Assembly: GCA_963720645.1 (NCBI GenBank)
Contig: CAVRFX010000013.1
Location: 310,001-374,000, forward strand
Direction of reading: 5' to 3'
DNA from: RYN-230 sp963720645
GTDB lineage: Bacteria > Actinomycetota > Actinomycetes > Streptosporangiales > Streptosporangiaceae
DNA length: 64,000 bases
Part shown: positions 52,348 to 60,030 of the stretch, in pieces
How positions within the stretch are numbered: position 1 is the first letter of the stretch
Layout: the number at the start of each line of letters is the position of its first letter
Translations under genes and position numbers: made by a program
The notes under the pieces: generated by a model
What the model saw: the letters and a program-made list of their open reading frames with translations, nothing else
The model's database searches: none
What the model was told of the DNA's origin: nothing

Positions 52348-53577
52348 ATGCCCGCGATCCACTTCCTTGACGTGACCAACCGGGACGGCGTGCAGACCGC
52401 CCGCACCGGCCTGTCCAAGTTCGGCAAGATCATGGTCAACTTCTACCTGGGCCAGCTCGGCGTGGCCCAGTCCGAGCTGGGCTTCCCGTTCCTGTTCCAT
52501 GAGGCGCCCTACATCCGGGCCAGCGTGGCGCTGGCCGGCGCGGGCGCGTTCGGCGGGCTGCGGCTGTCCGGCTGGTGCCGCGCCGTGCCGGGTGACGTGG
52601 ACGCCGCCATCCCGCTCGGCCTGCGGCACTACAACCTGTCCATCTCGACGTCGGACCAGATGATCGCCCACAAGTTCCGCGGCCGCCTGGACCGGGACTC
52701 GGTGATCTCGGAGATGGTGGCGGCGGTGCGGGCCGCCCGGGAGGGGGGCGCCCAGACCATCGGCGTGAACGCCGAGGACGGGTCGCGGACCGACGACGGG
52801 TTCCTGCTGGAGTTCGCGACCGCGGCCCGGGAGGCCGGGGCGGACCGGGTCCGCTACTGCGACACGATCGGCGGGGACACGCCGGACCGGATCCGCGAGC
52901 GTTTCGCCAAGCTCGCCGCCGCGATCCGGATCCCGGTCGAGACCCACTGCCACAACGACCTGGGGATGGCGGTGGCCAACTCGGTCTCCGGCGCCCTCGG
53001 CGATCTCGACGCGGGCCAGGACGCCTGGGTCAACACCTGCATCAACGGCATCGGCGAGCGGGCCGGCAACGCCGACCTGCTGTCCTGCATCCTGGCGTTC
53101 AGCCACGGGTTCGGAGTGGCCGGGAAGGCCCCGATCGGCGATCAGCTCGACCTGTCCTGGGCCCGGCGCTTCGCCCTGTGGGCGAGCTACGCGTTCGGCC
53201 AGCCGCTCCCCCAGAACCAGCCGGGCGTGGGCCGCAACGCGTTCGCGCACGAATCAGGCATTCACGCCGACGGCGCGCTCAAGGACCGGCAGAACTACGA
53301 GCTGTACGACGACCGCACGCTCGGCCCGTTCCCGGACGACTGGTTCACCCGGGCCGGCCGGGTGGTGCTGACCGGCGAGTACGGCGGGAAAGCCGGCTTC
53401 CGGCACGTGATGGAAGGGCTCGGCCTCGAGATCCCCGGCGAGGACGAGGACCTGGTGTTCTCACTGGTCCAGCTGTGCGCGACGGCCAGCGGCAAGCCGC
53501 TGACCGACGACGAGCTGCGCCTCATCGGCGGCTATCCGCACCAGCTGGCCCTGCTGTTCCCGGGCATGCTGAGCTGA
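52348..53577 (+). CDS. Homocitrate synthase / Re-citrate synthase-like DRE-TIM metallolyase
   Basis: 409 residues of the 2-isopropylmalate/homocitrate synthase superfamily (acetyl-CoA plus 2-oxoacid). Motifs: HFLDVTNRDGVQTARTGLSKF (metal-binding Asp and Arg-Asp), GVAQSELGFPF, ETHCHNDLGMAVANS (HxH metal ligands), NTCINGIGERAGNADL and GVGRNAFAHESGIHADG. The DVTNRDGVQT start and SEFGFP-like block recall enzymes annotated as Re-citrate or homocitrate synthases. It lacks the C-terminal LeuA regulatory domain. The second ATG (52348) is 7 nt from GGAGG; the first (52342) is too close. Divergent from a citrate synthase, which favours a role at the citrate or 2-oxoglutarate node. Confidence 0.85.
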   Translation: MPAIHFLDVTNRDGVQTARTGLSKFGKIMVNFYLGQLGVAQSELGFPFLFHEAPYIRASVALAGAGAFGGLRLSGWCRAVPGDVDAAIPLGLRHYNLSISTSDQMIAHKFRGRLDRDSVISEMVAAVRAAREGGAQTIGVNAEDGSRTDDGFLLEFATAAREAGADRVRYCDTIGGDTPDRIRERFAKLAAAIRIPVETHCHNDLGMAVANSVSGALGDLDAGQDAWVNTCINGIGERAGNADLLSCILAFSHGFGVAGKAPIGDQLDLSWARRFALWASYAFGQPLPQNQPGVGRNAFAHESGIHADGALKDRQNYELYDDRTLGPFPDDWFTRAGRVVLTGEYGGKAGFRHVMEGLGLEIPGEDEDLVFSLVQLCATASGKPLTDDELRLIGGYPHQLALLFPGMLS

Positions 53578-53621
53578 GCGGTACGGCCCTGCGCGGCCTC
53601 ATCAGCGCGGCGCAGCCGGGA

Positions 53622-53801
53622 TCAGCCGCCGATCTGGCGCCGCCGGCGGATCTCCTTCAGCCGCCGGCGCTGCGACGGGTCCAGCATCAGGTACATGCCC
53701 GTCGGGATGCCGATCGCCAGGACGATGACACCGATCGCGAGCCATGGGCTGACAATAAACAGGATGAGGCCGAGGATGATCCCGGCGATGGCGAACTTCA
53801 T
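53622..53801 (-). CDS. Small two-helix membrane protein
   Basis: 59 residues: MKFAIAGIILGLILFIVSPWLAIGVIVLAIGIPTGMYLMLDPSQRRRLKEIRRRRQIGG in family terms a hairpin of two hydrophobic helices followed by a strongly basic cytoplasmic tail. The ATG at 53801 begins directly at the first helix. Such short proteins are common in actinobacteria and unassigned. Convergent with the homocitrate synthase-like gene. The interval to 54063 contains no other gene I can support. Confidence 0.65.
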   Translation of the reverse strand: MKFAIAGIILGLILFIVSPWLAIGVIVLAIGIPTGMYLMLDPSQRRRLKEIRRRRQIGG

Positions 53802-54063
53802 CCGACCTGACAACTTCTGCCTCCTCAGGCGGCGAGGATGCGGTCCCCTGGCCGGGCCGTGCCCCGCCCAACCGTGCCACATCCACGCCTGCTAAGTGAA
53901 ACGCCCGCCGGCCGCCACGTAGTTCCGCGCCCGGCGGTTCTGCGCAGGTTTCCAGGCTGCGATCAGCATGCCGGCCTCCAGGTTCGCGGTCTGGCCTGGC
54001 GGGCCCGGGTTCGCCCGTGCGGCCCGGGCCGGCCAGGATGTCCGCAGTGACCAGGAGGTTCTC

Positions 54064-54642
54064 ATGACCATATCGCTATCGCTGCCCGTCGATCCTGACG
54101 CAAACGAGTTGCTGGCGCGCAACCCGCTGGCGCTGCTCATCGGCATGCTGCTGGACCAGCAGGTGCCGCTGGAGAAGGCCTTCAGCGGGCCCCGGGACCT
54201 GGTGCGCCGGCTCGGCCATGAGCCCACCGCGCAGGAGCTCGCGGAGTACGACCCGGACGCGCTGGCCGCCGTGTTCAGCGAGAGGCCGGCCCTGCACCGC
54301 TACCCCCGGGCCATGGCGGCCCGGACCCAGGACCTGGCCCGGCTGATCGTGGACCGCTACGACGGGGACCCCGCCCAGGTGTGGGCCGGCGCGGCCACCG
54401 GCCAGGAACTGGTCCGCCGGATCGCCGGGCTGCCCGGATTCGGCGCGACCAAGGCGCAGATTTTCGCCGCCCTGCTCGGCAAGCAGCTGGGGGTCCGGCC
54501 ACCCGGCTGGCAGGAAGCCACCGGCCCATTCGGCCACGAAGGTTCCCGGGTCTCGGTGGCGGACATCACCGACCAGGAGTCACTCGCCGAGGTCCGTGCG
54601 TACAAGCAGCAGCTCAAAGCCGCGGCCAAGGCCGCCCGCTGA
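54064..54642 (+). CDS. HhH-GPD-type base-excision repair protein
   Basis: 192 residues. Begins with LPVDPDANELLARNPLALLIGMLLDQQVPLEKAFSGP, the conserved N-terminal block of an actinobacterial HhH-GPD family, and holds the helix-hairpin-helix IAGLPGFGATKAQIFAALLGKQLG, which grips the DNA backbone. Probably a DNA glycosylase acting on damaged bases; lesion unknown. CAGGAGG is 5 nt before the ATG. The MBL gene starts 23 bp after its stop but has its own leaderless-type promoter. Confidence 0.88.
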   Translation: MTISLSLPVDPDANELLARNPLALLIGMLLDQQVPLEKAFSGPRDLVRRLGHEPTAQELAEYDPDALAAVFSERPALHRYPRAMAARTQDLARLIVDRYDGDPAQVWAGAATGQELVRRIAGLPGFGATKAQIFAALLGKQLGVRPPGWQEATGPFGHEGSRVSVADITDQESLAEVRAYKQQLKAAAKAAR

Positions 54643-54665
54643 CCGGCTGCGCTAGGGTCCCACTC

Positions 54666-55268
54666 GTGACGCAACCAGGTGAGGCGCTGGCCGGGACCGC
54701 GCAGGTGTTCGTGCTGCATGAGGGATACGCCCGGGAAGAAGACGACGCGGACCGGGTGGGCAGCACGGTCACGCTGATCGTGGACGGCGGCCGGGTGATC
54801 GTCGTCGATCCCGGCATGGTGTCCGGCCGGGACGCGCTGCTCAGGGCGCTGGCCGACCATGTGGCCAGCCCGGCCGGGGTGACCGACGTGGTGTTCAGCC
54901 ATCACCACCCCGACCACACCATCAACGCGGCCCTGTTCCCCGGCGCCGTGATCCACGACCACTGGGCCAGCTACGACGGCGACCGCTGGATCGGCCGCGA
55001 GCCCGGGGACTTCGCGCTGTCCCCGTCGGTCCGGCTGATCGCCACACCAGGGCACACCGCCGAGGACATCACCACGCTCGCCGCCACCCCGGACGACGTG
55101 TACGCGTGCACGCACGCCTGGTGGGGGCCGGAGGGACCGGCCGTTGACCCGCTCGGCACCGACCAGGCCGCGCTGCACCAGAGCCGGGCCCGCATCCTGG
55201 AGGTGGCCACGGTGATCATCCCCGGCCACGGCCCCGCTTTCCGCCCCGCCCCGGCCACCCCCCGCTGA
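54666..55268 (+). CDS. MBL-fold metallohydrolase (MBLAC1-like)
   Basis: 200 residues. Metal-binding motif HHHPDHTINAALF (the HxHxDH set), TPGHTAEDITTL and the last His in IPGHGPAFRP are all present, as in glyoxalase II-like hydrolases. The GTG start at 54666 is preceded by TAGGGT with a 7-nt gap, so it is probably leaderless despite the close upstream repair gene. Cytoplasmic. The substrate is unknown; thioesters and phosphodiesters are both possible for this family. Confidence 0.87.
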   Translation: MTQPGEALAGTAQVFVLHEGYAREEDDADRVGSTVTLIVDGGRVIVVDPGMVSGRDALLRALADHVASPAGVTDVVFSHHHPDHTINAALFPGAVIHDHWASYDGDRWIGREPGDFALSPSVRLIATPGHTAEDITTLAATPDDVYACTHAWWGPEGPAVDPLGTDQAALHQSRARILEVATVIIPGHGPAFRPAPATPR

Positions 55269-55275
55269 CCGGTCT

Positions 55276-55330
55276 CCATGATCCTGGGCAATAAGTGCCA
55301 TATAGCGCCCCCTACCGACCGTGATCATGG
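55276..55330. repeat. About 55-bp imperfect palindrome, family B copy 2
   Basis: Outer arms CCATGATC / GATCATGG; inside it shares ATAGCGCCCCCTA and CCGACCGTGATCA, inverted, with 14440-14495. It follows the MBL gene by 8 bp and may serve as its terminator. The rest of the gap to 55506 shows nothing recognisable. Confidence 0.75.
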
Positions 55331-55506
55331 GAAGGGACCGCGGGAATCTGCCTGACTGGCCTCGCCGGCCAAGATGAGCGCCCAGATCGGGAATGAGGCG
55401 GTGTCTGAACACGTAGCAGGCGCCGGAGCTCGGTCGGGCAACCTCGCGAGCTCGCCTGAGCACCTCGAAGCCTGCCTGACCGACGGCATCCCGAACAGGA
55501 GCGATC

Positions 55507-55929
55507 ATGTCAAAGGTTATCTTCGGAAACCACTCGGCGGTCCGGGTCCCTCGGTCAGACAAGGGCAGGATCCGTAAATTCTATCGTGATGTCCTTGGTT
55601 GCACGGTCATGAGAGAGGGTGATCAGAAGGACGACTTCCGCATGGGGGACGACTTCTATATCGCGTTTCTCTACGAGAACGACGGGGTCGCCCTGGATGA
55701 CGACGGCTTTTCAAAAGCGATCTACCTGGAACTGAAGACCGACAACGTCGAGGAAATGCGGCAGAAAATTGTCACCTTCGGTGTCAAGGTACTGGAAGTG
55801 CCGGATCCGCACCTCTACTTTCAAGCCCCAGGCGGGCAAGTCCTGCGGCTGGTCGGCATCAACGAGGACCTCTCCCAGTATGAGGGCACCGAGCACGGCG
55901 AACAGTTTGTCGGGCGGCCATTTGAGTGA
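55507..55929 (+). CDS. VOC-family (glyoxalase/bleomycin resistance-like) protein, AT-richer
   Basis: 140 residues of the vicinal oxygen chelate fold. N-terminal NHSAVRVPRSDKGRIRKFYRDVLGC with the family's FYRDVLG; then DDFYIAFLYEN, IYLELKTDNVEEMRQKI and the C-terminal LYFQAPGGQVLRLVGINED. The usual Glu/His metal ligands are partly present (H9, Q/E late). GGAGCGATC precedes the ATG. Codons are conspicuously AT-ending and the GC content is far below the neighbours, suggesting recent acquisition. A hairpin terminator follows at once. Function could be detoxification or isomerisation. Confidence 0.85.
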   Translation: MSKVIFGNHSAVRVPRSDKGRIRKFYRDVLGCTVMREGDQKDDFRMGDDFYIAFLYENDGVALDDDGFSKAIYLELKTDNVEEMRQKIVTFGVKVLEVPDPHLYFQAPGGQVLRLVGINEDLSQYEGTEHGEQFVGRPFE

Positions 55930-55951
55930 GCGCACGAACGCGGTGCGCTCA
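55927..55951 (+). terminator. Hairpin terminator after the VOC gene
   Basis: TGAGCGCAC pairs perfectly with GTGCGCTCA across GAACGCG; the stem begins at the VOC stop codon (TGA 55927-55929). It is followed by AAATC. Confidence 0.75.
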
Positions 55952-56031
55952 AATCCGTGCCAGCATCAGCATCCGGGACACATCGGCGCGGCCACCGAAC
56001 CCCAGGATGCTGGGCGTCCTGGATAACCGGA

Positions 56032-56265
56032 TCAGGCCGCTGCCGGATCAAGGATTGTCACACCGGCAGCCTCTGACGGCTCAGGCACCGGATGGCCTTC
56101 TTGCCGCAGCAGCGCACTATGCGCGGCCATGGCCTCGATCATCAGCTTCTCGGTCTCCTGACGGGTGTCTCCGGCGGCAACAACCCCGGGAAGATCAGGC
56201 GAGTACGCTGAATAGCCTGCCTGATCATCGCCCTCGAAGTGCCGTCGAGCACTGCCCGCAGCAGG
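56032..56265 (-). pseudogene. HicB-type antitoxin remnant
   Basis: The minus strand from 56265 to the stop at 56032 reads .. RRHFEGDDQAGYSAYSPDLPG, VVAAGDTRQETEKLMIEAMAAH, and PVPEPSEAAGVTILDP. This is the body of a HicB domain (YxAYxPDLPGxxAxGDTxxE), the antitoxin of HicAB systems, minus its first strand. No start codon lies in frame: the frame runs directly into the stop codon of the ABC permease gene. No HicA is found on either side. It is lower in GC than its neighbours, like the VOC gene, and looks like debris of a former island. Confidence 0.75.
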
Positions 56266-56997
56266 TCAGACCGCGTCGCCCTTGAGGGAGAACGCCGCCA
56301 GCCGGCGGATGGCCAGCGCCAGCGCGGCCACGGTGACCAGCCCGCCCATGACCAGGGCGGTGGCCACGCCCAGGCGCGCGCCGAGGCTGGCGTCCCGGGC
56401 GACCGAGTTCGCGATCCCCAGCGAGTACTGCTCGACCGACAGCACCCGGACCCCGCTGACCACGTTGCTCAGCAGCGATTCCCAGACCAGCAGGTACAGC
56501 AGCCCCACGGCGATGGCCCGGGTGGTGAGCACGGAGATCATCACGAACACCGCGTTGTAGATGACCGAGCCGGCCAGCGCCCCGGCGAACATCCCGATGG
56601 CCAGCCTGGTCGCGCCGCCGGTGGCGATCAGCCCGGCCAGGAGCACCGGCACCGCCGCGAACGCCATGGTCAGCCCGGTGGCCACGGTGAACTTGCTGAG
56701 GATCACGGTGGACCGGGGCACCGGGGTGGCCAGCAGGTGCACCACGCTGCCGTCGTCGATCTCGGCCCCCAGCACGCTGGTCCCGACGATCAGCGCGGTG
56801 AGCGGCAGCACCACGGCCAGCCCGAAGCCGGCCAGGATCACGGTCGGCCAGTGAGCCTGGGCCTGCCCCGCCGCCTTCAGCAGCGCGGTGACCAGCACCA
56901 GGATCAGCGGCGGGAGCGCGAACAGCAGCGCCCGCTTGCGGCCCACCGTGGCGCGCAGGGTGATCGAGGCCACCGTCCTGGCCTGTACCGACAGCAT
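56266..56997 (-). CDS. ABC transporter permease (second)
   Basis: 243 residues with six membrane helices, ABC-2 type: RKRALLFALPPLILVLVTALLKAA, VLGAEIDDGSVVHLLATPVPRSTVILSKFTVA (conserved cytoplasmic loop), then four further helices and a basic tail (AIRRLAAFSLKGDAV). ATG at 56997 is 2 nt after the ATPase stop. Last gene of a four-gene operon of two ATPase-permease pairs. The substrate is unknown; such pairs are often lipid or peptide exporters, or bacitracin-type resistance pumps. Confidence 0.86.
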   Translation of the reverse strand: MLSVQARTVASITLRATVGRKRALLFALPPLILVLVTALLKAAGQAQAHWPTVILAGFGLAVVLPLTALIVGTSVLGAEIDDGSVVHLLATPVPRSTVILSKFTVATGLTMAFAAVPVLLAGLIATGGATRLAIGMFAGALAGSVIYNAVFVMISVLTTRAIAVGLLYLLVWESLLSNVVSGVRVLSVEQYSLGIANSVARDASLGARLGVATALVMGGLVTVAALALAIRRLAAFSLKGDAV

Positions 56998-56998
56998 C

Positions 56999-57910
56999 TC
57001 AGGCCTCCACCAGGTAGGCGAACACGCTCTCCAGCGACTCATCCTCGGGCAGCAGCTCACGGAGCTGGATGCCGTGCTCCCGGGTGAGCCCGGCGATCTC
57101 CCGGCTGAACGCGCCGTAGTCCGAGGCCTTCACCTGCAGCCCGCGGCCGCTCATCTCCACGCCGCTCACCGACGGCCGGCCGATCAGCGCGGCGCCCAGC
57201 CGCCGGTCGTCGGAGGTGCGCACCAGGAACACGTGCGGCCGGCTGGTCATCAGCCGCCGGATGGCGCGGAAGTCCCCGGACGCGGCCAGCCGCCCGGCCA
57301 CGATGACCTGGATGGTGCCGGACAGCCGCTCCACTTCCTCCAGGATGTGCGAGCTGAACAGGATCGTCCGGCCCTCGTCGCCGAGGGTCTCCAGCAGGTC
57401 CATCATGTGCAGCCGCTGCCGCGGGTCCATCCCGTTGAACGGCTCGTCGAGCAGGAGCAGCTCCGGGTCGTGCACCAGCGCCGCCGCGACCTTGATCCGC
57501 TGCCGCATGCCCTTCGAGTACGTCGCGATCTTCCGGTCCTGCGCGGCCGCCATCTCCACGATCGCGATGACGCGCTGCGCGGAGCGGTCCGGGTCGGGCA
57601 GCTTGTGCAGCCGGGCGGTGGCCTGGACGAACTCCATCCCGGTGAGGAAGGGGTAGACGGCGGGACGCTCGGGCACCAGGCCGAGGGTCCGGTAGAGGTC
57701 CGGGTTGCGCCAGGCCGGAGCGCCGCCGACGGTGAGCTCACCCCGGGACGGCTCCAGGAACCCGGAGATCAGGTGGAGCAGCGTGGACTTCCCGGCACCG
57801 TTCGGGCCGAGCAGCCCGGTGACGCCCGGGCCGACGGTCATCGTGATGTCGTTGATCGCGACCACGTTGCCGTACCAGCGGGACACGTGGGACAGCTCGA
57901 TCGCGCTCAC
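56999..57910 (-). CDS. ABC transporter ATP-binding protein (second)
   Basis: 303 residues. Walker A LLGPNGAGKSTLLHLISG, Q-loop region LGLVPERPAVYPFLTG, signature YSKGMRQRIKVAAALVHDPELLLLDEPFNGMDPRQR (signature plus Walker B), H-loop SSHILEEVERL; the C-terminal 80 residues form a regulatory tail. GTG start overlaps the stop of the preceding permease (GTGA). It pairs with the following permease at 56266. The exporter's direction and cargo cannot be told from sequence. Confidence 0.92.
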   Translation of the reverse strand: MSAIELSHVSRWYGNVVAINDITMTVGPGVTGLLGPNGAGKSTLLHLISGFLEPSRGELTVGGAPAWRNPDLYRTLGLVPERPAVYPFLTGMEFVQATARLHKLPDPDRSAQRVIAIVEMAAAQDRKIATYSKGMRQRIKVAAALVHDPELLLLDEPFNGMDPRQRLHMMDLLETLGDEGRTILFSSHILEEVERLSGTIQVIVAGRLAASGDFRAIRRLMTSRPHVFLVRTSDDRRLGAALIGRPSVSGVEMSGRGLQVKASDYGAFSREIAGLTREHGIQLRELLPEDESLESVFAYLVEA

Positions 57911-58836
57911 TGGAGCACCCCCGCCTTCCGGTAACGGGCGGCCAGGCCGCCCGTCGCGGCCGCCAGCAGCAGCACGAACATCACGCCGTACAGGGGCCCG
58001 AAGCCGGCTGGCGGCGGGACCGGGCCGGGCGACGTGCCACCGAGCCACTCCCGCAAGCCGTCCAGCACGGTGAAGGGGCTGACCAGCCCGGATAGCCGCG
58101 CCCCCGCGTCGGCCACCCCGGCTCCGCCCGTGACCGGCCCGCGCCCGGTCGCGACCCCGCGCAGCAGCCCGGCCAGGGCCCAGCTGAGGAAGAAGCAGAT
58201 CGCGATGCTGCCGGTCGCGTACGCGCGGCGCCCGCTGAGCGAGGCGAGCGCCAGCCCGATGGAGGCGAGCAGCACCGCCCAGGCCAGCCCGACCAGCAGC
58301 CCGGGGATCAGCGCCCGGGTCTGGGCCCAGACCGCTCCCCCGCCGTGCGACTGGCTGACCGCGCCCAGGTAGAGCAGCAGCAGCGGGATCTCCAGCAGGG
58401 CCAGGCAGGCCAGGATGAACGCGCCCAGCTTGGCCAGCGGGTAGTCGAGCCGGCGCAGCGGCCGCGAGAAGTACAGCGGCAGCACGTGGCTGCGCAGGTC
58501 CCGGGACACCAGCTCGGGCGCCTGGGCCGCGACGAAGATGATCATGACGAGCACCCGGAGCTGGAACACGTAGGTGTCGTAGTTGACCACCTGGCCGCCG
58601 TGCGTGGCCAGCGAGATGGCGTTGACCACCGCGGGCACGCACATGAGCACGAAGGCGATGACCGGGATGATCTTGGCCTTGGCGCCGCGGCCGATGCCGA
58701 ACGCGGACCGCAGGCTGTGCCAGCCGAGGGCCCGGATGATGGCGACCCGGCCCAGCCGCGGCCCCTCGTAGTGCCGGTAGCCGATGTCGTGGATGACACC
58801 GGCCCGGGCCGCGGGCTCCCCGCTGTGCGTGGTCAT
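57907..58836 (-). CDS. ABC transporter permease (first)
   Basis: 309 residues, ABC-2-type with six or more helices. N-terminus GVIHDIGYRHYEGPRLGRVAIIRALGWHSLRSAFGIGRGAKAK is a recognisable start for actinobacterial exporter permeases (IGYRHYxGPRLGR). Then VSRDLRSHVLPLYFSRPLRRLDYPLAKLGAF, a cytoplasmic loop, and RRAYATGSIAICFFLSWALAG. Start ATG overlaps the first ATPase's TGA (ATGA), and the end overlaps the second ATPase (GTGA). Partner of the 58833-59831 ATPase. Confidence 0.87.
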   Translation of the reverse strand: MTTHSGEPAARAGVIHDIGYRHYEGPRLGRVAIIRALGWHSLRSAFGIGRGAKAKIIPVIAFVLMCVPAVVNAISLATHGGQVVNYDTYVFQLRVLVMIIFVAAQAPELVSRDLRSHVLPLYFSRPLRRLDYPLAKLGAFILACLALLEIPLLLLYLGAVSQSHGGGAVWAQTRALIPGLLVGLAWAVLLASIGLALASLSGRRAYATGSIAICFFLSWALAGLLRGVATGRGPVTGGAGVADAGARLSGLVSPFTVLDGLREWLGGTSPGPVPPPAGFGPLYGVMFVLLLAAATGGLAARYRKAGVLQ

Positions 58837-59831
58837 GCTGCTCCTTCCCCGCCGCCGCTGCGGTCAGCACCGTCGCGGAACAGTTCCTCGACGTGCCGCC
58901 GGCGCTGCTCCAGCCGGTTCAGCGGCAGGCCCAGGTCCGCCACCGCGTCGCGGACCAGGTCGTAGGTGTCGCCGGAGGTGATCTGGACCAGCAGCGCCCG
59001 CTCGTCACGGCGGGGCCGCAGCCCCAGGGCGGCCAGCTCGGCTTCCAGCTGCGCCGTGCCCTCGTCGACCTCGACCATCAGCACCTGGCTGGCCTGGGTG
59101 AAGCTGATCATCGTGTCGGCCCGGAGCAGCCGTCCGTTGTCGATCACCACCAGGTGGTCGCAGATCTGCTCGATCTCGCCCAGCAGGTGCGAGGAGACGA
59201 GGATCGAGATGCCGAACTCGGTCCCGATCCGGCTGACCAGGTCCAGCATCGAGGACCGGCCCGCGGGGTCCAGGCCGATGGTGGGCTCGTCCAGCAGCAG
59301 CAGCCGCGGGTCCCCGACCAGGGCCTGGGCCAGCTTGACCCGCTGCTTCATGCCGGTGGAGTAGGTGCCGATCTGCCGGTACCGCTCCTCGTACAGGCCG
59401 ACGTGGCGGAGCGATTCGGCGGCCCGCTCCTTGGCCGCGGTCGGCGGCAGGCCGGACATCCGGCCGAGGTGGGTGACGAACTCGGTCGCGGCGACGTCCG
59501 GCGGCAGGCAGTCGTGCTCGGGCATGTACCCGCACCGCGCCCTGATCCGTTCCCCGTCCCGCGCGCAGTCCAGGCCGAGCACGGCCGCCTGGCCGCCGGT
59601 CGGGGTGAGCAGCCCGAGGAGGATCTTGATCAGGGTGGACTTGCCCGCGCCGTTCGCCCCGACCAGGCCGGTGATCCCCGGGCCGACCCGCACGGACAGC
59701 TGGTCCAGGGCGGTCACCGCACCCGGGTACCGCATGGAGAGGGCTGAGGTTTCAACAACCGCCGCAACGAAACCCGGCCCGGGGCCCGTCCCTCCGGGCG
59801 GCCCGGCCTGCAGCGGCACTGGTGCGGTCAC
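58833..59831 (-). CDS. ABC transporter ATP-binding protein (first)
   Basis: 332 residues. Walker A LVGANGAGKSTLIKILLG, signature YSTGMKQRVKLAQALVGDPRLLLLDEPTIGLDPAGR, H-loop SSHLLGEIEQICDH. The GTG at 59831 was chosen because GAGGGGAG lies 12 nt upstream; the ORF is open further upstream but without conservation. First gene of the operon: ATPase, permease, ATPase, permease, all overlapping. The divergent two-component system at 60031 starts 200 bp away, so it may regulate this exporter. Confidence 0.91.
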   Translation of the reverse strand: MTAPVPLQAGPPGGTGPGPGFVAAVVETSALSMRYPGAVTALDQLSVRVGPGITGLVGANGAGKSTLIKILLGLLTPTGGQAAVLGLDCARDGERIRARCGYMPEHDCLPPDVAATEFVTHLGRMSGLPPTAAKERAAESLRHVGLYEERYRQIGTYSTGMKQRVKLAQALVGDPRLLLLDEPTIGLDPAGRSSMLDLVSRIGTEFGISILVSSHLLGEIEQICDHLVVIDNGRLLRADTMISFTQASQVLMVEVDEGTAQLEAELAALGLRPRRDERALLVQITSGDTYDLVRDAVADLGLPLNRLEQRRRHVEELFRDGADRSGGGEGAA

Positions 59832-60030
59832 GTGTCTCGTGCTCCCCTCGTCGCATCGTCGCGGTGGGTTCCCAGCCTGGGCCCCCGGGGGGCGCGTGTC
59901 ATCATCCCGGGGAATGGCTTTCGCCGTCACGCCCTGGCCTGACCGGCGCGGCCGCGTGCCCCGGGTCAGACCGCCAGCGTACGACCGCGGGCGGACGCCC
60001 GGAGGCGCTGTGCGGCGTTACCGTTAGCTG

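Noticed and set aside
53892..54061. A minus-strand frame ending AAWKPAQNRRARNYVAAGGRFT
   Set aside because: It reads plausibly for about 30 residues, but the upstream part is antisense to the HhH-GPD gene and no start with a ribosome site was found.
9858..59780. Shared sequence TTCGTTGCGG..GGTTGTTG near 9860 and 59755
   Set aside because: About 20 of 22 bases agree, but the second copy is in codons of the ABC ATPase and the first in a 5' region; without more copies it is probably coincidence.
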